A DNA stretch of 64,000 nucleotides from the NCBI RefSeq assembly GCF_035978755.1, contig NZ_CP108414.1:7626001-7690000 (forward strand), given 5' to 3'. Source of the DNA: Streptomyces sp. NBC_01298 (GTDB taxonomy: Bacteria; Actinomycetota; Actinomycetes; Streptomycetales; Streptomycetaceae). The position numbers were made by a program, and so were the translations under genes. Below are positions 49,389 to 56,126 of the stretch, in pieces (position 1 is the stretch's first letter; every line of letters begins with the position of its first letter). The notes beneath the pieces are model-generated. The model was given only the letters and a program-made list of their open reading frames with translations, was not told the origin of the DNA and searched no databases.

Positions 49389-50096
49389 GTGAAGCTTGTC
49401 GCTTATGTCCGCGTGAGTACGGCCGGACAGGTCTCCGACGGCTACGGCCTCGGCGTGCAGGAGCAGGCCGTCAAAGCGTGGGCCAAGGCCAACGGGCACC
49501 GCATCCTGACGCTCATTCGAGAAGAGGGAGTGAGCGGCGCCACGGAAGCCGTGGATCGGCCAGGCCTGTCGGAAGCGTTGCTCGCGATTCGGGAACGCGA
49601 GGTGGATGGACTCCTCATCCCGCGACTTGACCGGCTCGCTCGAGCACTCACCGTCCAGGAGGCAACCCTTGCGATCGTCTGGCGAGACGGTGGCCGGGTC
49701 TTCGCCACGGACACAGGCGAGATCGTCCGAGACGATCCGGACGACCCCATGCGCACGGCAATGCGCCAGGTCGTGGGCGTGTTCGCCGAACTCGACCGCC
49801 GCATGGTCGTCAAGCGGCTTCGCGACGGGCGGGCGGCCAAGGGCCTCGCAGGCAAGAAGCATGTCGGTGCATACGCCTACGGCACCCACGGTGTCGGCGA
49901 AGGCCGCGAACGCGACGCAGGACTCAATCCAGCCGAGGAAGCGGCCCGCGCTCTGATGCTCGGACTTCGCCGAGCGGGGAACTCGTACCGCCAAATCTGT
50001 GAGGCGCTCCACGCCGAAGGGCATCGCCCGCGCCGTGCCGAACAGTGGCACCCCATGGTCGTGCGTGCGGTATGCCAGCGCGCCGGCCTCAACTAG
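49389..50096 (+). CDS. Compact serine recombinase
   Basis: A 235-residue serine recombinase. The catalytic domain has AYVRVSTAGQ with Ser10 and the Arg motif LIPRLDRLARA. RQVVGVFAELDRRMVVKRLR is the E-helix. After residue 150 there is only the start of the recombinase domain (LNPAEEAARALMLGLRRAGN, then SYRQICEALHAEG) and no zinc ribbon or coiled coil. It is longer than resolvases (about 185) and much shorter than phage integrases (450-600). It is the only site-specific recombinase in the window and may be the integrase, an inversion enzyme, or a resolvase. Confidence 0.85.
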   Translation: MKLVAYVRVSTAGQVSDGYGLGVQEQAVKAWAKANGHRILTLIREEGVSGATEAVDRPGLSEALLAIREREVDGLLIPRLDRLARALTVQEATLAIVWRDGGRVFATDTGEIVRDDPDDPMRTAMRQVVGVFAELDRRMVVKRLRDGRAAKGLAGKKHVGAYAYGTHGVGEGRERDAGLNPAEEAARALMLGLRRAGNSYRQICEALHAEGHRPRRAEQWHPMVVRAVCQRAGLN

Positions 50097-50136
50097 ACGC
50101 CCAGCCCTGAGGAGTGGCATGAAGTACGACACCTCA

Positions 50137-50349
50137 TCACTGCGGCCTCCCGCCTTGCCAGGCGATGACCTCGGAGTCGCCGAGGACCATGTCGTCGGGG
50201 TCGGGCAGGTCGATGCGTCGCAGGAACTCGATTAGGTCCCGGTCGCTGTGGGCGACGCCGAGGACGGTGTCGACGCCCTGGATGCGGATCACGACTCGCC
50301 GGCCGCCCGTCGGGGAGATCCGGTGCACGAGGATCGGCGCATGGTCCAT
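50137..50349 (-). CDS. Small reverse-strand phage protein
   Basis: A 70-residue protein, beta-rich at first (VVIRIQGVDTVLGVAHSDRD), then DLIEFLRRIDLPDPDDMVLG. GGAGGG lies directly before the ATG, closer than usual. No function recognised. Convergent with the recombinase gene. Confidence 0.6.
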   Translation of the reverse strand: MDHAPILVHRISPTGGRRVVIRIQGVDTVLGVAHSDRDLIEFLRRIDLPDPDDMVLGDSEVIAWQGGRPQ

Positions 50350-50467
50350 CCCTCCAGCGTGCTCTGCGTGGGCCGAACCGGCATCCCGGGGATCGGCCCG
50401 TTGTCAGTGGCCCCTGCGAGAATCAGGCCATCACATCGGCTCAAGCATGCGGGGAAGCTGCTGAGCA

Positions 50468-50499
50468 CCGCCCCACCGGAACAGCGCCCGGTGGGGCGG
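50468..50499. terminator. Terminator hairpin in the immunity/integration end
   Basis: Perfect 11-bp stem CCGCCCCACCG / CGGTGGGGCGG with a 10-base loop, extended by AGCAC/GTGCT partial pairing. Located after the stop of the reverse-strand gene at 50507 and so ends that transcript. Confidence 0.7.
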
Positions 50500-50506
50500 A
50501 GTGCTG

Positions 50507-50770
50507 TTAGGCCTCGACCAGCTCCGGATGGCGGACGGCCCTCTTCAAGGCCTGCTCACTGTCGTAGCTACTTCGGCAGCGAGCCATGAGGGCCGCGCTC
50601 TCTCGCCAAGCGATCCATGCCGCCTGCCATGTCGCATGCTGGTCGTCGGTCCAGCCGCCGTCCTGGGTCGGCCTGCCGTACTCCTCTTGGAGTCGGCGTA
50701 CAGCGGCGTGTGCGTCGTCGGCAGCCTGCTGGTAAGCGATGAGTTCTGGATCAAGTTCAATTTCAGCCAC
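50507..50770 (-). CDS. Small helical reverse-strand phage protein
   Basis: An 87-residue, acidic, fully helical protein with GTG start (AEIELDPELIAYQQAADDAH). Contains a Trp-rich middle (WTDDQHATWQAAWIAWRESA). Seen as a type in actinophage right arms. Function unknown. Follows the gene at 50780 by nine bases, so the two are co-transcribed. Confidence 0.65.
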   Translation of the reverse strand: MAEIELDPELIAYQQAADDAHAAVRRLQEEYGRPTQDGGWTDDQHATWQAAWIAWRESAALMARCRSSYDSEQALKRAVRHPELVEA

Positions 50771-50779
50771 GGCCGGATC

Positions 50780-50944
50780 TTAGGCGGCAGGTCTGACGTC
50801 CCCGCGGATCGCCGCAGCCCACTCCGTCAGCAGCTCCGTGTACCGAGGATCCCCGGCCCGGCCCGCGGCGACGAGCGCCCGGATCTCGCGGTTGATCTCC
50901 GCGAGAGGGCGCACAGGGCCACGGCCTGGAGGGGTGGGGGACAT
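50780..50944 (-). CDS. Very small reverse-strand phage protein
   Basis: A 54-residue protein: MSPTPPGRGPVRPLAEINRE then ALVAAGRAGDPRYTELLTEW. It has good codon use and ends in TAA. It sits divergent to the HAD gene with about 47 bases between the starts. Function unknown. Confidence 0.6.
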   Translation of the reverse strand: MSPTPPGRGPVRPLAEINREIRALVAAGRAGDPRYTELLTEWAAAIRGDVRPAA

Positions 50945-50975
50945 GTCGCACAGGATATCGGCCGCAGTCGGCCCG

Positions 50976-50982
50976 TCGTAAG
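50976..50982 (+). promoter_or_regulatory. -10 box for the HAD phosphatase gene
   Basis: TAAGAT lies ten bases before the ATG at 50992 with no Shine-Dalgarno sequence between, implying a near-leaderless mRNA. No convincing -35 box was seen. Confidence 0.45.
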
Positions 50983-50991
50983 ATCCGCTGC

Positions 50992-51657
50992 ATGATTCGT
51001 ACAGTCGTGCTCGACGTTGGCGAGACCCTCACTCGAGACGACCGCTACTGGGCGTCCTGGGCGGACTGGCTCGGCGTACCGCGGCACACCCTGTCCGCGC
51101 TCGTCGGCGCTGTTGTGGTGGACGGACGGGACAACGCCGACGCCCTTCGCCTGCTGAAGCCGGGCATCGACGTGGGCGCCGAGTACGCCGCGCGCGAGGC
51201 TGCCGGCCGCGGCGAACAGCTCGACGAGACGGACCTGTACGACGACGTCCGGCCAGCACTCACCGCCCTGCAGCAGATGGGCGTCCGCGTCGTCATCGCC
51301 GGCAACCAGTCCGCCAAGATGGGTGACCTGCTGCGCGCGCTGAACCTGCCCGCGGACCTGGTCGTCGCCTCCGCGGAGTGGGGCGTTGCCAAGCCGTCGC
51401 CGGACTTCTTCCACCAGGTCATCGGCGCCGCCGAAGCGCCCGCCAGCCAGACCCTGTACGTGGGCGACCACCCGCAGAACGACATCTTCCCCGCGGCCCA
51501 GGCCGGTCTGCTGACCGCGCACCTGCGCCGCGGACCCTGGGGATACTGGTGGGCTGACGACGAGACCGTCCAGCGGGTTGCCGACTACGCCATCGACTCC
51601 CTCCTCGACATCCCCGCACTCGTCAACCCGTCTTGGAGAAAGGCAAGTCCGGCCTGA
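50992..51657 (+). CDS. HAD-superfamily hydrolase
   Basis: A 221-residue HAD protein. Motif I is VVLDVGETL (nucleophile Asp8; the usual second Asp is Glu11, as in several subfamilies). Motif II is VVIAGNQS, motif III is VAKPSPDFF with Lys, and motif IV is YVGDHPQNDI. It probably dephosphorylates a small metabolite. It is cargo in the right arm of the prophage; a contribution to host fitness or phage defence is conjecture. Confidence 0.82.
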   Translation: MIRTVVLDVGETLTRDDRYWASWADWLGVPRHTLSALVGAVVVDGRDNADALRLLKPGIDVGAEYAAREAAGRGEQLDETDLYDDVRPALTALQQMGVRVVIAGNQSAKMGDLLRALNLPADLVVASAEWGVAKPSPDFFHQVIGAAEAPASQTLYVGDHPQNDIFPAAQAGLLTAHLRRGPWGYWWADDETVQRVADYAIDSLLDIPALVNPSWRKASPA

Positions 51658-51670
51658 TCTGCCCCGGTAC

Positions 51671-51688
51671 GGTGCGCTGACACGCACC
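51671..51688. promoter_or_regulatory. Operator-like palindrome upstream of the XRE-TPR regulator
   Basis: GGTGCGCTGACACGCACC has perfect 6-bp arms (GGTGCG/CGCACC). It is located 15 bases before the regulator's ATG and suggests autoregulation. Confidence 0.5.
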
Positions 51689-51702
51689 TTGAACGGAGCA
51701 CG

Positions 51703-52869
51703 ATGGCCAGCCACCTTGGGCAGCGCATCGCCACAGCCCGCCGTACCCGCCGCATGAGCCAGGACGCCCTCGCCCGCGCGGCCCACGTCTCCCTCAGCAT
51801 GCTCCGCAAGGTCGAGCAGGGCGCCCGCATCCCCAGCGATGACACCCTCGAGGCCATCGCCGGCGCGCTCGGCATGGATCCCGGGCGGCTGCTGCCCAGC
51901 CACGACCCATCCGGCAGCCGCATGCGGGACTCGCTGCCCGGCATCTCCGCGGCCATCGCTGCCTACGATCTCGACCTCGGCACACCGGCCCCGCCCCTGG
52001 CCCGGCTCCGCGTCCAGGTTGAGGAGGCTATGGCGTACAGGTTGGCCTCCCAGTACTCCCGGCTGGCCGCCATAGCTCCCACCCTCCTGACCGACGCCGT
52101 CGCCGCCCTACACGCCAGCGCAGGGCCCGACCGGCAGGCTGCGGCACGGCTTCTCACCTCGGCTGCCCGGTCCGCTGATGCCGTCGCCTACAAGGCCGGC
52201 GGCCGGGACCTGTCCGCCCGCCTCATCGACCTCATGCGGTGGGCCGCAGTCCAGGCGGAAGACCCCCTCCTCGAGGCGGTGTGTAGCTACGTCCGGGCTG
52301 AGACCTTCTTCGCCGCCCGCGCCCACACCGCGGGGCTTCGCGCCCTCGAGACGGCCATCGATGCCGCGCCCACTGGCGGAGCGAAGGAGTCGGCCACCCT
52401 CGGCGCCCTCCACATGCGGGCCGCGGTCCTGGCAGCCCGAGACGGCAACGCCGACTCCGCCACCGCGCACATCAGCGAGGCTCGCACCCTCGGCGACGGC
52501 GTACCTGAAGGCGTCTACCAGGGCACGGCGTTCGGGCCGGAGTCCGTCCGCATCCACCAGGTGTCGCTCGCCGTCAGCCTCGGCGGCGACCACATCACCA
52601 GCGCCCTGTCTCTCGCCCGGGAGTGGAAGCCGAGCGGCAACCTGCCGGCCGAACGCAGGTCGGGCTTCTACATCGAGCTCGCCGTCGGCCAGCTCGCCGC
52701 AGGCCGCACCGACGACGCCTTCGAGTCGCTCAAGGTCGCCCGCAGTATTGCCCCGCAGCACACCCGCGAGCATCCCTGGGCCCGGGAGACCGCGGGCACC
52801 CTCCGCCGGCTCAAGCGCGCGGACGCCGACAGCCTGACGAGCTACGCGGAGTGGATCGGCGCCGTCTGA
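51703..52869 (+). CDS. XRE-family regulator with TPR-like sensor region
   Basis: A 388-residue protein. Residues 5-60 form a textbook XRE helix-turn-helix (LGQRIATARRTRRMSQDALA, then ARAAHVSLSMLRKVEQGARI). The remaining 300 residues are Ala-rich helical repeats typical of TPR regulators of Streptomyces, which often respond to small peptides or ligands. It could be the prophage repressor or a cargo regulator. Palindromes lie on both sides (51671 and 52873). Confidence 0.85.
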   Translation: MASHLGQRIATARRTRRMSQDALARAAHVSLSMLRKVEQGARIPSDDTLEAIAGALGMDPGRLLPSHDPSGSRMRDSLPGISAAIAAYDLDLGTPAPPLARLRVQVEEAMAYRLASQYSRLAAIAPTLLTDAVAALHASAGPDRQAAARLLTSAARSADAVAYKAGGRDLSARLIDLMRWAAVQAEDPLLEAVCSYVRAETFFAARAHTAGLRALETAIDAAPTGGAKESATLGALHMRAAVLAARDGNADSATAHISEARTLGDGVPEGVYQGTAFGPESVRIHQVSLAVSLGGDHITSALSLAREWKPSGNLPAERRSGFYIELAVGQLAAGRTDDAFESLKVARSIAPQHTREHPWARETAGTLRRLKRADADSLTSYAEWIGAV

Positions 52870-52872
52870 TAG

Positions 52873-52891
52873 GTGACACAAGGTGTGTCAC
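52873..52891. promoter_or_regulatory. Perfect palindrome after the XRE-TPR gene
   Basis: GTGACACAAGGTGTGTCAC has 8-bp arms and a 3-base centre. It lies four bases after the regulator stop and about 60 bases before the next gene, sharing TGACAC with the palindrome at 51671. Likely operator for the following gene. Confidence 0.6.
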
Positions 52892-52953
52892 TTGCGGCCC
52901 TTCCTGCGGTTCATGATCTGTCTGTGCCCACAACACAGCAGATCGGAGGGGCC

Positions 52954-53271
52954 ATGGCAGACCCTGCCCTCGACGCCGTCAGTATCGCCCGCCTCCACGG
53001 CGAGGCCTGCTGGGACTGCGGCGCCGTCACCACCACCCTGTACCCGGACGGCACCGTCACGACCGGCGCCGGCAAGGAGTGGGAGATCCGGCGGTGCATC
53101 AACCACCGGTCGCTCTCGGAGCAGCAGGAGCGCGGCCGGGCCTGCGTGCACTGCGGGGTGACCCTCGACAACCGGGCCGTGATCGACCTTGGCGCGCGCC
53201 TTGTCACTCGCGGCGGCGTGACGGTCAGCTGGTTCCCTCGTGCCTGCCCGCCGCACGGCGCGCTCCCCTAG
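52954..53271 (+). CDS. Small cysteine-rich protein
   Basis: A 105-residue protein with CGGAGGGG before its ATG. ACWDCGAVTTTLYPDG and RACVHCGVTLDNRAV supply two CxxC pairs, probably one zinc site. Beta-rich. Function unknown. Its promoter region contains the GTGACAC palindrome, so it is probably controlled by the neighbouring XRE-TPR protein. Confidence 0.7.
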   Translation: MADPALDAVSIARLHGEACWDCGAVTTTLYPDGTVTTGAGKEWEIRRCINHRSLSEQQERGRACVHCGVTLDNRAVIDLGARLVTRGGVTVSWFPRACPPHGALP

Positions 53272-53274
53272 ACC

Positions 53275-53312
53275 CCCGCCTCTCCGGCCGCGGCGGCAGC
53301 GGGAGAGGCGGG
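53275..53312 (+). terminator. Terminator after the cysteine-rich gene
   Basis: CCCGCCTCTCC (53275-53285) pairs perfectly with GGAGAGGCGGG (53302-53312), 16-base loop. Confidence 0.7.
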
Positions 53313-53521
53313 TATCCAGCCATTCGCATGCGGGTTCGCTCGCATAAAGATTCGTGCGAACGTTCGATCGATCAGGACTCAACTGATGGTTAGAACCTAA
53401 CGGTTCGTGACGTGTTCGCAGGTCGGGCCAATGGTGCATGTGCATATATCTGCGAAGCCCATGGCGCTCCGTGCATGGGACAGGCAGACTGGGGCAATCG
53501 CGCAGAGTGGCCGAAAGGTCT
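53313..53521. other. Non-coding, relatively AT-rich segment with palindromes
   Basis: No convincing gene. It contains the perfect palindrome CGAACGTTCG (53355-53364), GTTAG-AAC-CTAAC (about 53389-53401) and several TTCGC/GCGAA elements. Base composition is visibly less GC-rich than the surroundings. Operator sites for the adjacent XRE protein are possible. Confidence 0.45.
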
Positions 53522-53761
53522 CTATGTGTTTGGCGGCAGCAAACTCTTCACCGACACGCGGAGGACGCGGGCGATGCGCAACAAGTGGCTGATCTTCGCG
53601 TCCGTCGTGCCGCCTTCGAGCCGTTGCACCGTCGACCGGTCAACGCCGGCATGCTCGGCGAGCCGTTCCTGTGTCAGGCCTTCGTGAATCCGGGCGACGC
53701 GGATGCGGTCGCCCACGGCTCTTTGGGCTTCGCGGATCCATTGATCTTGTTCTGCTGACAC
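53522..53761 (-). CDS. XRE-family repressor-like protein
   Basis: A 79-residue protein, GTG start. Residues 18-68 are an XRE helix-turn-helix (RIRVARIHEGLTQERLAEHA, then GVDRSTVQRLEGGTTDAKIS). Size and position beside the prophage end fit a CI/Cro-like or excision-control protein. A TATGAT -10-like box lies on the reverse strand at 53786-53791, about 25 bases before the start. Confidence 0.78.
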   Translation of the reverse strand: MSAEQDQWIREAQRAVGDRIRVARIHEGLTQERLAEHAGVDRSTVQRLEGGTTDAKISHLLRIARVLRVSVKSLLPPNT

Positions 53762-53935
53762 CTGCCCAGGTCAGCTCAGCAAGATCATATTGTCAGCAGC
53801 AGAACTGAAGCATCTCGTGATCTTGGTCGATCGGTCGACTGATAGGTCGGTAGCAACTGCCCAGATAGAGGCCAATGGCCCCCTCGACGTACCGGCGCCG
53901 GTAGCGGGCGCCCCCCTGGCGGCTGCCGGTACAGC

Positions 53936-53966
53936 GGACCCCCCGACGCCAGCCGTCGGGGGGTCC
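53936..53966. terminator. Strong terminator hairpin near the prophage end
   Basis: GGACCCCCCGACG and CGTCGGGGGGTCC form a perfect 13-bp stem with a 5-base loop, followed by GCCGTTTCTG. It isolates prophage and chromosome transcripts. Confidence 0.75.
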
Positions 53967-54010
53967 GCCGTTTCTGGGGGAGATGGGAGATCTCTGGGAG
54001 ACGTGGGAGC

Positions 54011-54060
54011 CCCAGCAACACCGAGAAGCCCCGAACAATCCCGAGCAACGCCGTCAGAAA
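54011..54060. repeat. Five tandem 10-base units beside the attachment junction
   Basis: Units CCCAGCAACA, CCGAGAAGCC, CCGAACAATC, CCGAGCAACG and CCGTCAGAAA follow one another in exact 10-base register with consensus CCGAGCAAC-. Helically phased direct repeats next to an att junction resemble arm-type binding sites for an integrase or excisionase. Function is inferred. Confidence 0.5.
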
Positions 54061-54116
54061 GTGCCGTAACCGCTGGTCTGGTGACACCTTGGAGCGGCGG
54101 GCCTGCGCGTCTCGGG

Positions 54117-54209
54117 GGCGACAGCGCGATCTACACCATCTTCGAGGGAACGAGCGAGATCCAGCGGCTGGTGATCGCCCGCACCCTCTCGGGCATGCCG
54201 ATCCGCTAG
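54117..54209 (+). pseudogene. 3' end of an acyl-CoA dehydrogenase gene (attachment junction)
   Basis: Reads DSAIYTIFEGTSEIQRLVIA then RTLSGMPIR and stop. This is the extreme C terminus of acyl-CoA dehydrogenases, including the IFEGTSEIQRL substrate/FAD-contact motif. Nothing upstream in this window matches the rest of the enzyme; the sequence before about 54,117 is non-coding prophage DNA. The gene is therefore split by the prophage, with the main part expected beyond the left prophage end. Confidence 0.8.
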
Positions 54210-54230
54210 CGCGGGGATCCGCCCGAACGG

Positions 54231-54268
54231 GGAAGGCCCCCGGCGCCACGAGGCGCCGGGGGCCTTCC
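54231..54268. terminator. Strong bidirectional terminator
   Basis: A perfect 17-bp stem (54231-54247 with 54252-54268, GGAAGGCCCC at one end) and a 4-base ACGA loop lie between the convergent dehydrogenase remnant and the membrane protein gene. Confidence 0.85.
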
Positions 54269-54284
54269 GCTGCCGGTCGCCCGG

Positions 54285-55121
54285 TCAGCGCAGCGGTGTC
54301 AGGCAGTAGAGGACGGTGCCTTCGGGGCTGTAGTCCGGCCGGGCCAGGTAGTCGCCGGGGGCGCAGGTCCCGCCCGGGGCAAGGGAGGGGCGGGTGGCGC
54401 GGTACTGGGCCTCCGGCGCGGCGCAGTCCGTGACCAGGAGCTTCTGGTCGCTCCAGTCGCCCTCGTTGCGGACGCACTGCCCCGACACCAGCGGGTGCAC
54501 GGTGTCGTCCCCGGCCAGCACGCCGATCAGGATCAGGGCGGGGATCGCCAGGAACAGGAAGAGCGCCGGTACGAGGAAGAGCAGTGCGGCCGGCCGGCGG
54601 CGCAGCGGCTTGCCCGGGTCCAGCGGGGGCCGGTGGCCGCCCGTCGGGGGAGCGAGCCGGCGGAAGGCCGCGCGCGGGCCGAGGTTCAGCAGCAGGGTGA
54701 TCGGCGCGACGAACACCGACAGGGGGCCCCACCAGCCCTGCCACAGGGTGTCCGAGGACATGCGGCGGTAGGTGGCGAGCCCGCAGTCCCGGCAGAACGG
54801 CCCCCGCAGGCTCAGGAACCGCATCAGCACGATCATCCCCTGATGACCGCGCACGGTGGCCTCGGCGGCCGGACCGGCCCCGCAGAGCCGGCAGCCGTAC
54901 GAGGGCCGCGGCGCGGACCAGGAGCCGTACGGACCCGGCTGCGGCGGCACGTGCGGCGGCACATGCGGCACGTGCGGCGCCTGGGCCGTCGGCGGCCCGT
55001 AGGGGCCCGCGGACCGCGGCGGGGCGTACGGGCCCGCCGGCCCCGGCTGCTGCGGCTGCTGGGCCGCGTACGGCCCGTACGGACCGTACGGGCCTGCCTG
55101 CGGAGGTGGCGGGGTGGCCAC
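54285..55121 (-). CDS. Proline-rich membrane protein with LppU-like domain
   Basis: A 278-residue chromosomal protein; GTG 55121 was chosen because GAGGGGG precedes it. The N terminus is Pro/Gly/Tyr rich (GPYGPYGPYAAQQ type). CRLCGAGPA and CRDCG form a zinc-binding pair. Two hydrophobic regions lie at about 133-150 and 185-210 (LLFLVPALFLFLAIPALILI). The C-terminal 65 residues (SGQCVRNEGDWSDQKLLVTD) resemble the LppU/SCO3897-type extracellular domain. Function unknown. Confidence 0.78.
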   Translation of the reverse strand: MATPPPPQAGPYGPYGPYAAQQPQQPGPAGPYAPPRSAGPYGPPTAQAPHVPHVPPHVPPQPGPYGSWSAPRPSYGCRLCGAGPAAEATVRGHQGMIVLMRFLSLRGPFCRDCGLATYRRMSSDTLWQGWWGPLSVFVAPITLLLNLGPRAAFRRLAPPTGGHRPPLDPGKPLRRRPAALLFLVPALFLFLAIPALILIGVLAGDDTVHPLVSGQCVRNEGDWSDQKLLVTDCAAPEAQYRATRPSLAPGGTCAPGDYLARPDYSPEGTVLYCLTPLR

Positions 55122-55186
55122 GGAGATCCCCCTCGGTCGTGCGGTGATCACCGGGTGCGGTGATCAGGGAACCCTAGCCGCGGCCC

Positions 55187-55624
55187 TCAGGGCCGCAGCA
55201 GCCGGTCCAGGGCGCGGGTGAAGAAGAGCCGGGCTGCCGCCGCGACGAGGGGGTCGAACGGGCGGCCCAGGCCGCGCACGCGCAGTTCCTCGCGCCATTC
55301 GGCCTCGCTGCCGCCCCGCGGCGAGGGGCGGAGCTCGATCTCCGCCCGGCCGGTCACCACGCGGCCGTGTTTGACGAGCCGGACCAGTCCCGCCGAGCCG
55401 TCCAGCGGGGGCTGCCAGAGGGTGACCTCCATGGGGTCGTCGAAGGTGATCCTCCCCACGCCCGTACGCATGGTGAAACGGGTCCCGGTGTGCGTCGGAG
55501 GCGGCGTTTCGATGATCGCCCGGGTGAGCGGGACGGCTGCGCCGTGGCGTTCCCAGTCCGTCAGCCTCCTCCACGCCTCCCCGGGCTCGAGAACTGTGTG
55601 GCGAATGATCCGGATAGCGGGCAT
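55187..55624 (-). CDS. SRPBCC (START/polyketide-cyclase-like) protein
   Basis: A 145-residue protein: MPAIRIIRHTVLEPGEAWRR, LTDWERHGAAVPLTR, FTMRTGVGRITFDDPMEVTL. This is the helix-grip pattern of SRPBCC proteins that bind hydrophobic ligands. Common as single copies in Streptomyces. Ligand unknown. The ATG was chosen at the start of the fold; the open frame continues upstream without homology. Confidence 0.78.
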   Translation of the reverse strand: MPAIRIIRHTVLEPGEAWRRLTDWERHGAAVPLTRAIIETPPPTHTGTRFTMRTGVGRITFDDPMEVTLWQPPLDGSAGLVRLVKHGRVVTGRAEIELRPSPRGGSEAEWREELRVRGLGRPFDPLVAAAARLFFTRALDRLLRP

Positions 55625-55779
55625 GAGCGCATCGTAAGCGGGCATACACACCCTGAACTGGGCGGCGAATATGGGTTCCGTCCGGGGGTGGCGATCAGCA
55701 ATACTCACCGCCACCGTGGATCGCGGATTCGACCGGGTGACCACCGGCCCTCCCGCCCCACACTGCGAGGAGGTGCGCC

Positions 55780-55965
55780 ATGTGCTCCCACCAGCCCCCC
55801 TGCCCGTCCGCCGACAGCGTCGACCACGACGCCGCACGCACCGTGGCCTTCCACCCCGAACAGGGCTGGAATCTGCTCTGCAACGGCGCCGTGGTGTTCG
55901 ACGACACAGGTGAACTGCTCCCCGACGGCCGCACGGTGGAACCCCGCCGCCCGGCCCTTGTCTGA
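55780..55965 (+). CDS. Small conserved Streptomyces protein (DUF5999-like)
   Basis: A 61-residue protein with a perfect GAGGAGG site. MCSHQPPCPSADSVDHDAAR then FHPEQGWNLLCNGAVVFDDT is the pattern of the DUF5999 family found throughout Streptomyces. Three Cys and two His in the N terminus may bind metal. Function unknown. Confidence 0.8.
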   Translation: MCSHQPPCPSADSVDHDAARTVAFHPEQGWNLLCNGAVVFDDTGELLPDGRTVEPRRPALV

Positions 55966-55978
55966 GCGAGGAGGCAGC

Positions 55979-56071
55979 ATGCGCCAGCAGCTGATCCGAA
56001 AGCCCGTTCCGAAGCCCGCACCCCGAGACCTGGATCTGCGTACCCCGTCGGGCAGACCCCTCCCGTACTGA
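55979..56071 (+). CDS. Tiny conserved protein downstream of DUF5999
   Basis: A 30-residue frame with GCGAGGAGG before its ATG: MRQQLIRKPVPKPAPRDLDL then RTPSGRPLPY. It lies 13 bases after the DUF5999-like gene and is probably co-transcribed. Its size makes function unguessable, but the binding site and codon use support translation. Confidence 0.6.
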   Translation: MRQQLIRKPVPKPAPRDLDLRTPSGRPLPY

Positions 56072-56126
56072 CGGGAGCCCTCGACTTACGCCACGGCGCC
56101 ACCGGTTGGGCCCGCACGGGCCGGAG

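Larger units (their letters stand above)
1..54116. mobile_element. Right-hand portion of an integrated siphovirus-type prophage
   Basis: The stretch holds a full head, tail and lysis gene set: terminase, portal, HK97-type capsid, frameshifted tail chaperones, tape measure, endolysin and holin. Replication and regulatory genes lie on the left and recombinase/repressor-like genes on the right. The right edge is set by the sudden resumption of an acyl-CoA dehydrogenase 3' end at about 54,117, followed by normal chromosomal genes. The left edge and the rest of the interrupted dehydrogenase are not in the window, so total size and completeness are unknown. One IS110-type element has inserted between tail and lysis genes. 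The exact crossover point cannot be fixed without the left junction. Confidence 0.9.
53762..54116. other. Non-coding attachment-side region
   Basis: 355 bases with no convincing gene. Contents in order: ACCTG-CC-CAGGT palindrome (about 53761-53772), TATGAT promoter box of the XRE gene, repeated GTCGA/CGATC motifs (53825-53850), a 13-bp terminator hairpin (53936-53966), GGGAGA repeats (53978-54010), and five tandem 10-base units (54011-54060). It abuts the interrupted dehydrogenase gene. Confidence 0.6.

Noticed and set aside
50827..51903. Long reverse-strand frame over the HAD gene
   Set aside because: The + strand carries clear HAD motifs, and the reverse frame is a typical antisense shadow rich in Gly, Val and Asp.
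53438..53758. + strand frame opposite the XRE gene
   Set aside because: The reverse strand encodes a clear XRE helix-turn-helix; the + frame has no features.
1..54116. In-frame TTA (bldA-dependent) codons as a developmental control of phage genes
   Set aside because: I looked for TTA codons at obvious places and found none clearly in frame, but the scan was by eye and not exhaustive.
53785..54744. Long reverse-strand open frame across the attachment region
   Set aside because: It spans terminators, the dehydrogenase remnant and another gene; its composition is a mirror of high-GC coding DNA and no protein features are seen.
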